Of a stretch of DNA of 64,000 nucleotides, positions 38,895 to 46,322 are shown piece by piece. The stretch is taken from the IMG/VR virus record IMGVR_UViG_3300046501_000132, positions 62,001 through 126,000 of that record; one strand, given 5' to 3'. Below the pieces are notes generated by a model. That model was given only the letters and a program-made list of their open reading frames with translations. It did no database searches and had not been told where the DNA came from. The position numbers and the translations under genes were made by a program. Position 1 is the first letter of the stretch. The number at the start of each line of letters is the position of its first letter. This DNA is from a virus.

Positions 38895-39405
38895 GCAGTG
38901 GTGGCAAGAAACGAAGACTGATTCAGCAAAGTTGAATGCTTGGCTCCTGAAGCAATATACCGGTGAAGTGACAGCAGCGCAGCGTATCCTGGATTTGCGG
39001 GATAAATTCAAAGCGATAGGTAGTGATCACAAGATTCTGACCTTTATTGCAAACCAGGAACAGAAACACGCCATGTGGATTCTGGAACTGCTTCAGAATC
39101 GCGGTATTGAACCTGAGATCGGTGATCCTAATAAGAGATACTGGAAGGAAACTCTACAAGGCATCGAAGACCTGGAAACTGGTGCTGCGGTTGGCGCTCA
39201 CGCCGAAGCGATGCGGTTGGATCGGATTCGTGAGATTGCTTATGATGTAACAGCCCCTCATGATATTGTGACCAAGTTCAGCAAAATCCTAATTGATGAG
39301 ATTGGGCACGAGAAGATGTTTCGCAAGCTATCGTCGCCAGAAGCCTTGGAGGCGACGCGAGCGAATCATGAATCAGGAGCCGCTGCTTTGGGTCTGGTAT
39401 CCTAA
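38881..39405 (+). CDS. ferritin-like diiron protein
   Basis: 174 aa, fully helical. FIANQEQKHAMWILELLQNRG and DEIGHEKMFRKL give two E-x-x-H motifs about 100 residues apart, with a further Glu in GAHAEAMRLDRI. This matches the four-helix ferritin/rubrerythrin diiron fold. Iron storage is unlikely for one small gene; an oxidase or hydroxylase on a nucleotide, tRNA or DNA base is possible. Follows the gp23-like gene with a 14-base overlap. Confidence 0.68.
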   Translation: MKTSKQWWQETKTDSAKLNAWLLKQYTGEVTAAQRILDLRDKFKAIGSDHKILTFIANQEQKHAMWILELLQNRGIEPEIGDPNKRYWKETLQGIEDLETGAAVGAHAEAMRLDRIREIAYDVTAPHDIVTKFSKILIDEIGHEKMFRKLSSPEALEATRANHESGAAALGLVS

Positions 39406-39408
39406 ATA
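39402..39408 (+). promoter_or_regulatory. late-promoter-like box CTAAATA
   Basis: CTAAATAGTCC at the stop codon of the ferritin-like gene, 32 bases before the ParB-like gene. A TATAAT at about 39425 is also present. Confidence 0.45.
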
Positions 39409-39439
39409 GTCCTATTAGACACTTATATAATAGGGCACC

Positions 39440-39892
39440 ATGAAACTCCCAGTACATCACTTTATTGATATTCAGAAGTATCAGAAAAACAACTTGATCC
39501 TTGCTCCCACCGGGCACTTGGGAGTTTCTCGGTCGGAAATGCCGCAGATTGATGGGAAGTATCGGGAGGATTTCATCAATTGGATTCGGAGTCAAGGGAT
39601 CAAAGTCCGTGATGTTCGAATTCCCGCCAAGTCGGTTAAGCTAGTGCAGGGCGAGTACAACCGGGATAAGGTCGGCGCAATTATCGACTCCGGGAATACG
39701 GAAGGATCACCGATCTTTGTTAGCAAGGACGGCTACGTGATTGATGGAAATCATCGGCTAATTGCTCATCTTAACCTACCCGGCGCGAGTCGGTATATTA
39801 GGGTGACGGAGCTAGGGCAGGACGCCAAGACGCTGCTGGATACGATTGCTGAATATCCTAATGTAAGGTATCGAAACTTAAACAATATCTGA
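39440..39892 (+). CDS. ParB/sulfiredoxin-fold protein
   Basis: 150 aa. PIFVSKDGYVIDGNHRLIAHL contains the D-G-N/H-H-R-L motif of the ParB/Srx domain. Phage proteins of this fold can act as nucleases, DNA-binding proteins or kinases of small molecules. No helix-turn-helix segment follows, so it is only the core domain. Function not determined. Confidence 0.68.
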   Translation: MKLPVHHFIDIQKYQKNNLILAPTGHLGVSRSEMPQIDGKYREDFINWIRSQGIKVRDVRIPAKSVKLVQGEYNRDKVGAIIDSGNTEGSPIFVSKDGYVIDGNHRLIAHLNLPGASRYIRVTELGQDAKTLLDTIAEYPNVRYRNLNNI

Positions 39893-39908
39893 TCATAAAA
39901 TATTCATA

Positions 39909-39929
39909 AGAAATTTCTTAGAAATTTCT
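39909..39929. promoter_or_regulatory. two tandem palindromes upstream of a promoter
   Basis: AGAAATTTCT occurs at 39909-39918 and again at 39920-39929, each a perfect 10-base palindrome, spaced by one helical turn (11 bases). They lie 10 bases before the -35 of the promoter at 39939, where a regulator or an UP-element would bind. Confidence 0.5.
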
Positions 39930-39938
39930 AATAAACGC

Positions 39939-39967
39939 TTTACTTTCCTGAAACCTATATATATACT
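39939..39967 (+). promoter_or_regulatory. sigma70-like promoter with long leader
   Basis: TTTACT (39939) - 17 bases - TATACT (39962). The about 115-base leader contains the hairpin GCGTTA-CGAAAGA-TAACGC and a direct repeat ACGGGGAGTT at about 40008 and 40024. Confidence 0.65.
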
Positions 39968-40090
39968 TCGTTCATAGGCGTTACGAAAGATAACGCTGAA
40001 GAGTACACGGGGAGTTGTTGATACGGGGAGTTCTCTGGCCGCAGCAAGGCCATTCTTGTAAACATAAGAAAACTGACAGAGGAAAGCACC

Positions 40091-40693
40091 ATGCAAGCAC
40101 AAGCTCAAACCATCAAGATGATCGCGTCGTTCAACCGTGGGATCTACGTCCCTCTGATCGGGCGGAACGAGCAGCCGGCCAACGTTCACAACTTCCTGAA
40201 GGAAAAGGGAGCGCGGCTGAGCCTGGACCACATCAAGGCGATGATGGAAGGCCGCGAGCAGACGTTCAAGGACTTCGAACTGCTCGAAGTCTCGGGACAT
40301 CACGGTGGTGTCCAACAAGTCGAACCCGAAGCGCCCCGGCGCGGGGTTCCGGGTCGTTTGGCCCAGGCTCAAAACACTCCGCAAAAGGCGGACCTGAGGT
40401 CTACCGCCCCTGCGGTGGCTCGTGGCCGTGGTCGGGAGTACCCGCCGAGCGGTGATGATATCAAGCCGCTGAAGCGCGGAACGGTCTATGCGAACCTCAT
40501 GGAAATGCTCTTGAAGGGCGCGACCATGAAGGAAATGCTGGAATCGACCACCAACGCGACGGCTGGCGGAGTCAATGATGTTCTGTCGTGGCAGGTCAAG
40601 CATCGGGGCTATGGTCTCCGCTTCGACCAAGAAACCGGCAAGTATCACCTCGTGCTGCCGAAGGGCCACAAGGGGCTGACGTACCAGGGCTAA
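40091..40693 (+). CDS. GC-rich accessory protein with DUF3489-like C-terminal domain
   Basis: 200 aa. The first 80 residues are basic-acidic (IYVPLIGRNEQPANVHNFL). The middle is Pro/Arg/Ala-rich linker. The last 60 residues (VYANLMEMLLKGATMKEMLE, then NDVLSWQVKHRGYGLRFDQETGKYHLVLP) look like the winged-helix DUF3489-type domain. Base composition is clearly richer in GC than neighbouring genes, suggesting recent transfer or heavy expression. It has its own promoter and terminator. A DNA-binding role is likely. Confidence 0.62.
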   Translation: MQAQAQTIKMIASFNRGIYVPLIGRNEQPANVHNFLKEKGARLSLDHIKAMMEGREQTFKDFELLEVSGHHGGVQQVEPEAPRRGVPGRLAQAQNTPQKADLRSTAPAVARGRGREYPPSGDDIKPLKRGTVYANLMEMLLKGATMKEMLESTTNATAGGVNDVLSWQVKHRGYGLRFDQETGKYHLVLPKGHKGLTYQG

Positions 40694-40709
40694 CCAGCCA
40701 AATGAAAGG

Positions 40710-40736
40710 GCGACGCTTAGGCGTCGCTTTTTCTTT
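40710..40736 (+). terminator. intrinsic terminator
   Basis: GCGACGC - TTAG - GCGTCGC then TTTTTCTTT. Confidence 0.85.
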
Positions 40737-40747
40737 AGAGGCTGATC

Positions 40748-41074
40748 ATGAATCAACCCAGAAGTATTGAACAATACCTGTTATCAAAAGGGTGGGGAGA
40801 GTTTTTGCCCCACACGCGGGCGTTGTTCCTTGACGACGATATAGAGCGGGTAGGAGTATTTCTGGTCAGACGCACGGTCGTCTGGTTAGCAACAATAAAT
40901 AAGTTGATAAAGTTCTACGTGTGCTATAAAACGTACACCAAAGAACATCTGACTCTTGTTGACGGGCTAACGGGTGCTGAGATCGTGACGTTTCACTACA
41001 CGGTCGATACGCGGGAGATCAAGAATGTTATACTTGATTTCCTCTCCGACAACTGTCATGGAGTAGGGACGTGA
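40748..41074 (+). CDS. hypothetical protein (108 aa)
   Basis: ATG start after the terminator. Contains RTVVWLATINKLIKFYVCYKTYTK and a C-terminal helix with DFLSDNC. Not recognised. Overlaps the next gene by four bases (GTGA). Confidence 0.55.
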   Translation: MNQPRSIEQYLLSKGWGEFLPHTRALFLDDDIERVGVFLVRRTVVWLATINKLIKFYVCYKTYTKEHLTLVDGLTGAEIVTFHYTVDTREIKNVILDFLSDNCHGVGT

Positions 41075-41271
41075 TTGTATATCATATAAATACACAATCT
41101 GTTCTTGAATTGGCGGAAATAATCGCCCGTATCAAGAAGCAGATCAACCCGCACAGTTGGTGTGTGACCAGAGACTGGGATAGTGACCAAAGCGATTCCG
41201 GTGTGCTCGCGTTCTTTGATCGCGAGGGACTGCGTATTGCTGAAATCCGAGAAGGAGAACGAAAACGCTAG
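41071..41271 (+). CDS. hypothetical protein (66 aa)
   Basis: GTG overlapping the previous stop. Short alpha/beta protein (ELAEIIARIKKQINPHSW, GVLAFFDREGLRIAEI). Not recognised. Confidence 0.5.
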   Translation: MIVYHINTQSVLELAEIIARIKKQINPHSWCVTRDWDSDQSDSGVLAFFDREGLRIAEIREGERKR

Positions 41272-41306
41272 TCAGGACTCACGCGCCACCAGTATTTGTT
41301 CTTAAT

Positions 41307-41329
41307 GGGCGCGGGAAGGTTTCGCGCCC
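41307..41329 (+). other. hairpin before the 41349 gene
   Basis: GGGCGCG - 9-base loop - CGCGCCC, without a T-run, ends 19 bases before the ATG. Possible translational control or weak terminator in a 77-base gap. Confidence 0.35.
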
Positions 41330-41348
41330 CTGATGAGTGGAGAAGTTC

Positions 41349-41936
41349 ATGAGTTCCTGGGTGGAAAATCAGCGTAAGGAGACGTTTCTGTTGTACCAGC
41401 GGTATCTAGGGTTAGTCCTGCATTTTCAGGACGGTTCTAGCTACGATTACACGCTATATAACGGAGGCACACGCGCTACCCTAGCGGCTTTCCTAAAGAA
41501 GCCAAAGACCGAGATAGCGAAGTTCATGCAGTTAAAGAACAAGCTGTCAGGAATCACGGCGGAAGAATTTCTGTTCGCCAATGCCCGATACGATAACCTT
41601 GAGATCAACAAGCTGTTACTACCGGACGCAATGCATAAGTATAGGGTGTGGAAACTACAGTATGGTGAGCCCGAATACTTCAAAGAAAGTGTCACCTTGC
41701 AGTTACAACACATGGTCAATACCCTCGGACCTAACACCGAGATAGCCGCCGTAGCAACTCGAATTCTTGATATGGGGAATGATCGCGGTTTGGAGCTGCT
41801 GGCTTGGCTCCTTCAAGAGAACCCGATCATCATCACCGACCTACGCCGCGAGGCGGAACAGAACGTCTTGAGAAAGATGTTACTGACGAAGGTCATCAAG
41901 GCCCAGAAGTTCTACAGTTACCTTTGTTTGATCTAA
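41349..41936 (+). CDS. alpha-helical protein; possible gp59-like helicase loader
   Basis: 195 aa, start chosen at ATG 41349 with GGAG at good spacing. An N-terminal YQRYLGLVLHFQDGSSYDY is followed by KFMQLKNKLSGITAEEFLFAN and a long helical region. T4 gp59 (217 aa) has a comparable layout: a short beta/basic start, then FFQKLSEKYKLKELALIFISN. The similarity by eye is weak and the gene is far from gp32, so I give the function only as a possibility. A bidirectional terminator follows. Confidence 0.45.
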   Translation: MSSWVENQRKETFLLYQRYLGLVLHFQDGSSYDYTLYNGGTRATLAAFLKKPKTEIAKFMQLKNKLSGITAEEFLFANARYDNLEINKLLLPDAMHKYRVWKLQYGEPEYFKESVTLQLQHMVNTLGPNTEIAAVATRILDMGNDRGLELLAWLLQENPIIITDLRREAEQNVLRKMLLTKVIKAQKFYSYLCLI

Positions 41937-41940
41937 AAGC

Positions 41941-41968
41941 AAAAGCCACCCCAACTGGGGTGGCTTTT
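41941..41968. terminator. bidirectional terminator
   Basis: AAAAGCCACCCC - AACT - GGGGTGGCTTTT between converging genes. Confidence 0.85.
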
Positions 41969-41974
41969 CGCGTC

Positions 41975-42496
41975 TTACGCTTTCGGAATAATCGAGACTG
42001 GCGGAGCCCAGTTAGAATCTCGATTTGTGATATCCACAAAGTCAAATCCTGTGTAGGCAAACGTCGCCGTGCAGCTTACGTCGGTGTCGCGTCCGTCCGT
42101 ATCTAGTTCTAGGCTAGACAGAGAAATCGGGAAAGCGTCATAAAATTCCACCTCAATCCCTTGGAATCGTTTATCGTTCCCCACAAAGTGGACGAAAACT
42201 GAAGTAGAATCCTCTATCCCTCGCTGGGTATTTGAGCGCATCCACTTGAACATCTTGACGTAATTCAGCAAATTCTCATCAATTAGAAATTCAACTTCCA
42301 GATTATCGAACTGTAGGTGGTCCCCTGAGGTCTGCATGACAAACTCTCTACGGTTTCCGATTGCGGTAACTCCTGCGTTCACTTCCGGTAGTTGGAACTT
42401 GGTCAGCTTGATCACCAGTTCCTCTTGACCTGGGATGAAGGCGATCCAGTTTGCACCGCCCATATTGTTTAGAGTAGGGGTGTTAATGTTAGCCAT
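41975..42496 (-). CDS. 19: tail tube-like protein (gp19 type)
   Basis: 173 aa (T4 gp19: 163). FIPGQEELVIKLTKFQLPEV, then GNRREFVMQTSGDHLQFDNL with EVEFLIDENLLNYVKMFKWM, is the tube-fold pattern: a beta-barrel with LEVEFLVDE--NNY--L-RW. C-terminal FYDAFPISLSSLEL ends with a CTATFAYTGFDF strand. It could be the main tube or a tube-like baseplate protein; gp48 and gp54, the other tube-fold members, are found elsewhere, which favours gp19. Isolated from the other tail genes. A late box lies 68 bases before it. Confidence 0.75.
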   Translation of the reverse strand: MANINTPTLNNMGGANWIAFIPGQEELVIKLTKFQLPEVNAGVTAIGNRREFVMQTSGDHLQFDNLEVEFLIDENLLNYVKMFKWMRSNTQRGIEDSTSVFVHFVGNDKRFQGIEVEFYDAFPISLSSLELDTDGRDTDVSCTATFAYTGFDFVDITNRDSNWAPPVSIIPKA

Positions 42497-42535
42497 TTAT
42501 TGTTCCTATTACATACGGTTCTCATATGAACCATA

Positions 42536-42570
42536 TTTACTTTTTACATAGACGCATATATAATATTTAG
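42536..42570. promoter_or_regulatory. divergent promoter region (early plus, late minus)
   Basis: Plus: TTTACT (42536) - 17 bases - TATAAT (42559). Minus: CTAAATATTATATA (box 42570-42564) overlapping the same -10. The two cannot easily be occupied at once, so the site may itself switch from early accessory genes to the tail tube. Confidence 0.6.
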
Positions 42571-42636
42571 ACGGTCGGATAAGAAAATGTAATAACCTTC
42601 GACTGGTGTAATTTTCTGTGAGTTAAACAATTTCTA

Positions 42637-43335
42637 ATGTCGTCGCTACGTGAAGCCCTGAAGTCTGTCAAGAGTAATATCCATGTTTTGCCTTCCGCTC
42701 CCAGGAAACCTGCTACGCGGCAACCGAAGAAGGCGGAAGTTGTACCTATTAGGCCAAAGCAGTACGTCTGCGGGCAAGAAGTTCAGTGGGCTTCGTATGA
42801 GGGTCAACGCCAAAAGGTTCCCTTTGTGAAGAAGGATGGTGATTGTGGGTTCTATGTAACCTATCCCACCAAGAACGAAGATATCAAGCTGCCTGAAGGA
42901 ACGGTAAGGGCTAGCTACAACTTCGAGAAGAAACGAGTTGAGTTCTTTAAGGCGGGATCGAAAGAACCGATCCGCTATGTGAACAATGCTCGTCATGAAC
43001 CGCTCCCGGTCCCTGCGTATATGTCAGACCTGGAGAAAATTGAGGAAGTCTTTGACATCGACCTGGAAACGGGCGAGATCACTGATGAACTCCGGATTGA
43101 TGTACTACCGGAAGGGGTCCACTGGAAGCTACGATTGCAAGAGTTTGAAGCTCAGCAGATCAAGGCCGGTGTGGAACAAAAGGCAATCACTTTCCGTCTT
43201 CAACGGTATCTCAAGAACCTGGAAGCCCTGCGAGGCGTGACGGTTGAGATGCTGGCCGCGCCGATTCCCGATGGTGTCAAGGATGCAATCGAGTATTCGG
43301 AAAAGAAACGACACGCTATTGCTGTGGGAAAGTAA
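42637..43335 (+). CDS. hypothetical protein (232 aa)
   Basis: N-terminal 45 residues are basic and Pro-rich (SAPRKPATRQPKKAEVVPIRP). A beta-rich centre contains FVKKDGDCGFYVTYPTK and the C-terminal 100 residues are helical and charged. First gene of a seven-gene accessory operon. Not recognised. Confidence 0.58.
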   Translation: MSSLREALKSVKSNIHVLPSAPRKPATRQPKKAEVVPIRPKQYVCGQEVQWASYEGQRQKVPFVKKDGDCGFYVTYPTKNEDIKLPEGTVRASYNFEKKRVEFFKAGSKEPIRYVNNARHEPLPVPAYMSDLEKIEEVFDIDLETGEITDELRIDVLPEGVHWKLRLQEFEAQQIKAGVEQKAITFRLQRYLKNLEALRGVTVEMLAAPIPDGVKDAIEYSEKKRHAIAVGK

Positions 43336-43755
43336 ATGGAAATCAAAGAGACTCCGCTGGATCTGAACGCTCTGCCGAAGAAGTTCTACATCTTCGTGCC
43401 GGATATGTCGGCTTTTGGTACGGCTCAACAAGTACTCAACGGCCTGATCGGCGCGCGTTGGAGGGGCCTGGAGCCCAAATGGTTGGAGAAACCGTTTGAG
43501 ACTCAATATCTGTATCAGACGGATGCGCATTATTTGTTCTGTGAATATAATGATGTATACAAGACGTGGGTGTTGACTTGGAGTCATGAGCTTGGATATT
43601 GTAATTCCGATCTGCCTGAAGTTGTGATTGGTCACAAGTATTTCTTGTCGGAAAAGACGGAACTCATTGATGTTGGCGGGACGATGTATCCGCTACGTGA
43701 CGTTAAGTCGGCGCTGGAATTCCTTCAGGTGAGTCCTGCGAAAGATGTTCAATAA
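43336..43755 (+). CDS. hypothetical protein (139 aa), paralogue of 44324
   Basis: ATG directly after the previous stop. LNALPKKFYIFVPD, followed by AQQVLNGLIGARW, echoes the neighbour at 44324 (LPKKFAIVVGD...VQHILFDMGVSW), and both end with an L-DV/EGKVLEAL-type helix. The pair looks like a diverged duplication. Rich in Tyr/Trp. Function unknown. Confidence 0.58.
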   Translation: MEIKETPLDLNALPKKFYIFVPDMSAFGTAQQVLNGLIGARWRGLEPKWLEKPFETQYLYQTDAHYLFCEYNDVYKTWVLTWSHELGYCNSDLPEVVIGHKYFLSEKTELIDVGGTMYPLRDVKSALEFLQVSPAKDVQ

Positions 43756-43939
43756 GGAATGGGCGTTTGCCGTATCCGAGACTTTGAGGAATGACCCACA
43801 AGGGCGGGTCGCCTCTGAAGTAATCTTTGAGGCCAAGGGTTATAAGCCTCGTATGCCCGATGACGTCTATTTGCCCATTGACTGGGCAGAACCAAAGGAA
43901 GAAGATTTAACCGATGACTATCCAAAAGATGAATCCTGA
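43745..43939 (+). CDS. small acidic protein (64 aa)
   Basis: Overlaps both neighbours by 11 and 26 bases. EWAFAVSETLRNDPQGRVASEVI then an acidic Pro-rich tail. Not recognised. Confidence 0.5.
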   Translation: MFNKEWAFAVSETLRNDPQGRVASEVIFEAKGYKPRMPDDVYLPIDWAEPKEEDLTDDYPKDES

Positions 43940-44324
43940 AGTCAAGTCCCTATGGCTGGCTGCGTTGCGTAGTGGTCAGTTCGAGCAGGGCCGTGACAAT
44001 CTGTGTAATAATGGGCAATATTGTTGTCTTGGTGTATTGGCCCAGTTGCACCACAATGCTAACCCGGAAGCTGTGATTCTGTCGAAAAGAGGTGTGATCA
44101 TTGAACGGATTTATTTCAATGATGAAGATGCCATTCTACCGAAGGCAACCAAGGCATGGGCAGGCTTGAATGGGTCGAATCCTGATATCATGTACAATGG
44201 TGGTCGTACTCAGATCACGGTATTGAACGATGGTGGTCACGCCACCAACGGATTGGGCGTGCCTGAGGCGATCATGCCGCTGTCGTTCAAAGAAATCGCT
44301 GACCTTATTGAGGTGCAATTCTGA
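43914..44324 (+). CDS. conserved phage hypothetical with CCLGVL motif (136 aa)
   Basis: Contains AALRSGQFEQGRDNLCNNGQYCCLGVLAQL and a C-terminal AGLNGSNP...GLGVPEAIMPLSFKEIADLIE. I recall this pattern (W--AL-SG-Y-QG---L-----CCLGVL) as a widespread phage/plasmid hypothetical of unknown role. The paired Cys and fixed motif suggest metal binding or a small enzyme. Confidence 0.65.
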   Translation: MTIQKMNPEVKSLWLAALRSGQFEQGRDNLCNNGQYCCLGVLAQLHHNANPEAVILSKRGVIIERIYFNDEDAILPKATKAWAGLNGSNPDIMYNGGRTQITVLNDGGHATNGLGVPEAIMPLSFKEIADLIEVQF

Positions 44325-44725
44325 TGAGCGCAGTAGAATTGAAGAAGATTCCGCTGACCGACGATAATTTGCCTAAGAAGTTTGCAATTGTTGTTGGGGA
44401 TCGTGAGACTTCGAAGGCAGTCCAGCATATCCTGTTTGATATGGGAGTCAGTTGGAACTCTGGTTACGCCAGGCCAAATTATCTGGATGCTGAGGTTCTC
44501 TTTGTGACAGAGCGTGTCCACCACGGCTACCAATTTTCCTATGGTGATCTTTCCTATTACAAGCGTGAGTGGGAAGGCAAGTATCCCACCATCCAAGTTG
44601 AGAAGGAAGTTATCACCAACTATTCGTTGATGTTGGAATCGCGCCAAGTCGTCATTGACGGCAAGGCGTATGATGAGGGCAAGGTACTGGAAGCCCTGCG
44701 TGATATGGGAGTAGAGCCGCTGTGA
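44324..44725 (+). CDS. hypothetical protein (133 aa), paralogue of 43336
   Basis: ATG overlaps the previous stop (TGATG). The N-terminal LPKKFAIVVGD and VVIDGKAYDEGKVLEALRDMG parallel the 43336 product. Not recognised. Confidence 0.58.
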   Translation: MSAVELKKIPLTDDNLPKKFAIVVGDRETSKAVQHILFDMGVSWNSGYARPNYLDAEVLFVTERVHHGYQFSYGDLSYYKREWEGKYPTIQVEKEVITNYSLMLESRQVVIDGKAYDEGKVLEALRDMGVEPL

Positions 44726-45153
44726 GCAAATTTGAACATACCCGCAAGGCGTTTGAGGATCGTACATTCAACCGAAGATTCCTCTGCGGCATCACGAAGG
44801 TTAGTGATAGTCAGTTCGCATTTGCAGTGAACTGCCCTCCGCAGCACGAGTTTGTGCAACGCGGTGATGATGGCGAATATCTGGATGAAACGCTCCGGAT
44901 TATGTGGTGGGCCTGGAATGAGGCAATGGAAGAATCCACCAAGCTGAAACCGTTCTTCGCCAACTTCGAAGGTCGTTATCTAGGCGCCACTGCGTTTGTG
45001 GTCGCTAAGAACAAAGAAGATGCGTTGTCGATTATTAATGATCATCGCGTATTGAACGGCATTTCGGATAAGACCGCCCCCTCGCCTGACGAGGTTGAAG
45101 AAGTTGTCCTGACCGTCGAGGGATGTCCATATTTTGATAATGGAGATTATTGA
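44722..45153 (+). CDS. hypothetical protein (143 aa)
   Basis: GTG start overlapping the previous stop (GTGA). Contains an FLCGITKVSDSQFAFAVNCPPQHE start and an acidic C terminus. GATAFVVAKNKEDALSIIND resembles a ferredoxin-like strand-helix. Not recognised. Confidence 0.55.
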   Translation: MSKFEHTRKAFEDRTFNRRFLCGITKVSDSQFAFAVNCPPQHEFVQRGDDGEYLDETLRIMWWAWNEAMEESTKLKPFFANFEGRYLGATAFVVAKNKEDALSIINDHRVLNGISDKTAPSPDEVEEVVLTVEGCPYFDNGDY

Positions 45154-45380
45154 TGCGGTTGAATACAACTTTTGAGGGAGAACCTGAAGAACGTGGTTAT
45201 CTAACCCGGAAGATCACAGTGGATCCATTCAAGGTGACTTCTGTTGAAACGAATGAATGTGGTAAGAATATCATCAGGCTGGACAATGGTGATGGATTCA
45301 TTGTGAATTCCAAAGTTCCTGTGACCGAGATTCTTCAAAAGATCGAAGATGGTCGCAACGCTATCGTCCGTAGGCTGTAA
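45153..45380 (+). CDS. hypothetical protein (75 aa)
   Basis: ATG one base into the previous stop. Beta-rich (RKITVDPFKVTSVETN, NIIRLDNGDGFIVNS). The RLDNG-x-x-FIV arrangement recalls small phage Srp/DUF modules, but without confidence. Last gene before a terminator. Confidence 0.55.
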   Translation: MRLNTTFEGEPEERGYLTRKITVDPFKVTSVETNECGKNIIRLDNGDGFIVNSKVPVTEILQKIEDGRNAIVRRL

Positions 45381-45384
45381 AGCA

Positions 45385-45414
45385 AAAATGACCGGGAGAA
45401 ATCCCGGTCATTTT
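45385..45414. terminator. bidirectional terminator
   Basis: AAAATGACCGGGA - GAAA - TCCCGGTCATTTT between converging genes. Confidence 0.85.
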
Positions 45415-45416
45415 GT

Positions 45417-46187
45417 TTAGATCATAGCAAGAACCCTGCCTGTGACAACCAGGTTGGGTAGCGTCGTTGTTACGACTAGATTGACGTTGTTTCCGCTAAT
45501 CGAAGATGAAAGGCTGTAGAGGTTGGAGACATTCCCAACTTCATTGTATACGGAAATGTATGTGTCCGATCCGATCACAGTAACAATCGCTTCCTGGATC
45601 TGACGTTGAGAGCCAACTGAGTTCGAAACCGATACCAGAACCTTCATCGTATTGTAACGATCCTTGCGGAATGAGAATAAGTTGTTTGGTCCAGCAGAGA
45701 CAATCGTTGTCGGAGTCGTTCCACCAGTATTATACAACCTGATCTTCGCCCAAGATGATGTTGTCGTGTCCCAACGCGAGAATTCTGATAGTCCATCCCC
45801 AGATCCATCGTCTTGGATAAACGTTACCTCATTTCCGGTATAGCCTGTATATTCAGAAGACAACGCCGCAGTACGTTCAGCTGCGTTCGTGAACACACCT
45901 CTAAATGAAGTGGAGCGAGTTAGATAATTGATCTTGCTATACTCAGCATCGGTTAGGACGTGGGTATTTGCATTCGAAAGCAACTGAGTCTTAATGTTGG
46001 CTGGAAGGTTATTGGCGTCAACCATTCCCTTCAGAATCTTAGCCAACTCAGCGGATGCAACCTTCTGAGTTCCGCCTGAGAAGTCGTTCACGATAAGCGA
46101 AGCACTCAACGCTCCGCGCATTTCGGCAATCGCCTGGTCAATTTCTTGTCCAGTGAATACTGAGATATACTTTTGTGGTGTAGCCAT
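45417..46187 (-). CDS. virion structural protein candidate, fibre/tail-associated (256 aa)
   Basis: Ser/Thr/Asn/Val-rich beta protein. N-terminal ISVFTGQEIDQAIAEMRGAL helix and an Ala/Asn-rich middle (AERTAALSSEYTGYTGNEV) precede VTFIQDDGSGDGLSEFSRWD; the last 100 residues are strands with SSSISGNNVNLVVTTTLPNL. The ADE-type capping sequence resembles tail fibre and neck-whisker-like proteins. A CTAAATA box lies 64 bases upstream. Single-gene transcription unit pointing against neighbours. Confidence 0.58.
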   Translation of the reverse strand: MATPQKYISVFTGQEIDQAIAEMRGALSASLIVNDFSGGTQKVASAELAKILKGMVDANNLPANIKTQLLSNANTHVLTDAEYSKINYLTRSTSFRGVFTNAAERTAALSSEYTGYTGNEVTFIQDDGSGDGLSEFSRWDTTTSSWAKIRLYNTGGTTPTTIVSAGPNNLFSFRKDRYNTMKVLVSVSNSVGSQRQIQEAIVTVIGSDTYISVYNEVGNVSNLYSLSSSISGNNVNLVVTTTLPNLVVTGRVLAMI

Positions 46188-46250
46188 TATTGGTCCTTAA
46201 AGGTCTGACCCTTCATTTCCAGGCCATAAATTCATAGTGAGTGATATTAA

Positions 46251-46257
46251 TATTTAG
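46251..46257 (-). promoter_or_regulatory. late-promoter-like box CTAAATA
   Basis: Minus strand CTAAATATTAATATC, 64 bases before the structural gene at 46187. Confidence 0.5.
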
Positions 46258-46265
46258 TTTTTAGC

Positions 46266-46294
46266 TTTACTATGCTATGTAAACGTAGTAGACT
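46266..46294 (+). promoter_or_regulatory. sigma70-like promoter before the glycosyltransferase cluster
   Basis: TTTACT (46266) - 17 bases - TAGACT (46289), 29 bases before the first ATG. The -10 is weaker than others in the class. Confidence 0.55.
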
Positions 46295-46322
46295 AGAGTT
46301 TAAGATATGGAGAATATGTAAT

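Noticed and set aside
40015-40455. 146-aa plus-strand ORF overlapping the GC-rich gene
   Set aside because: Arg/Ser/Pro-rich translation typical of an off-frame in GC-rich DNA; the 40091 frame has normal protein character.
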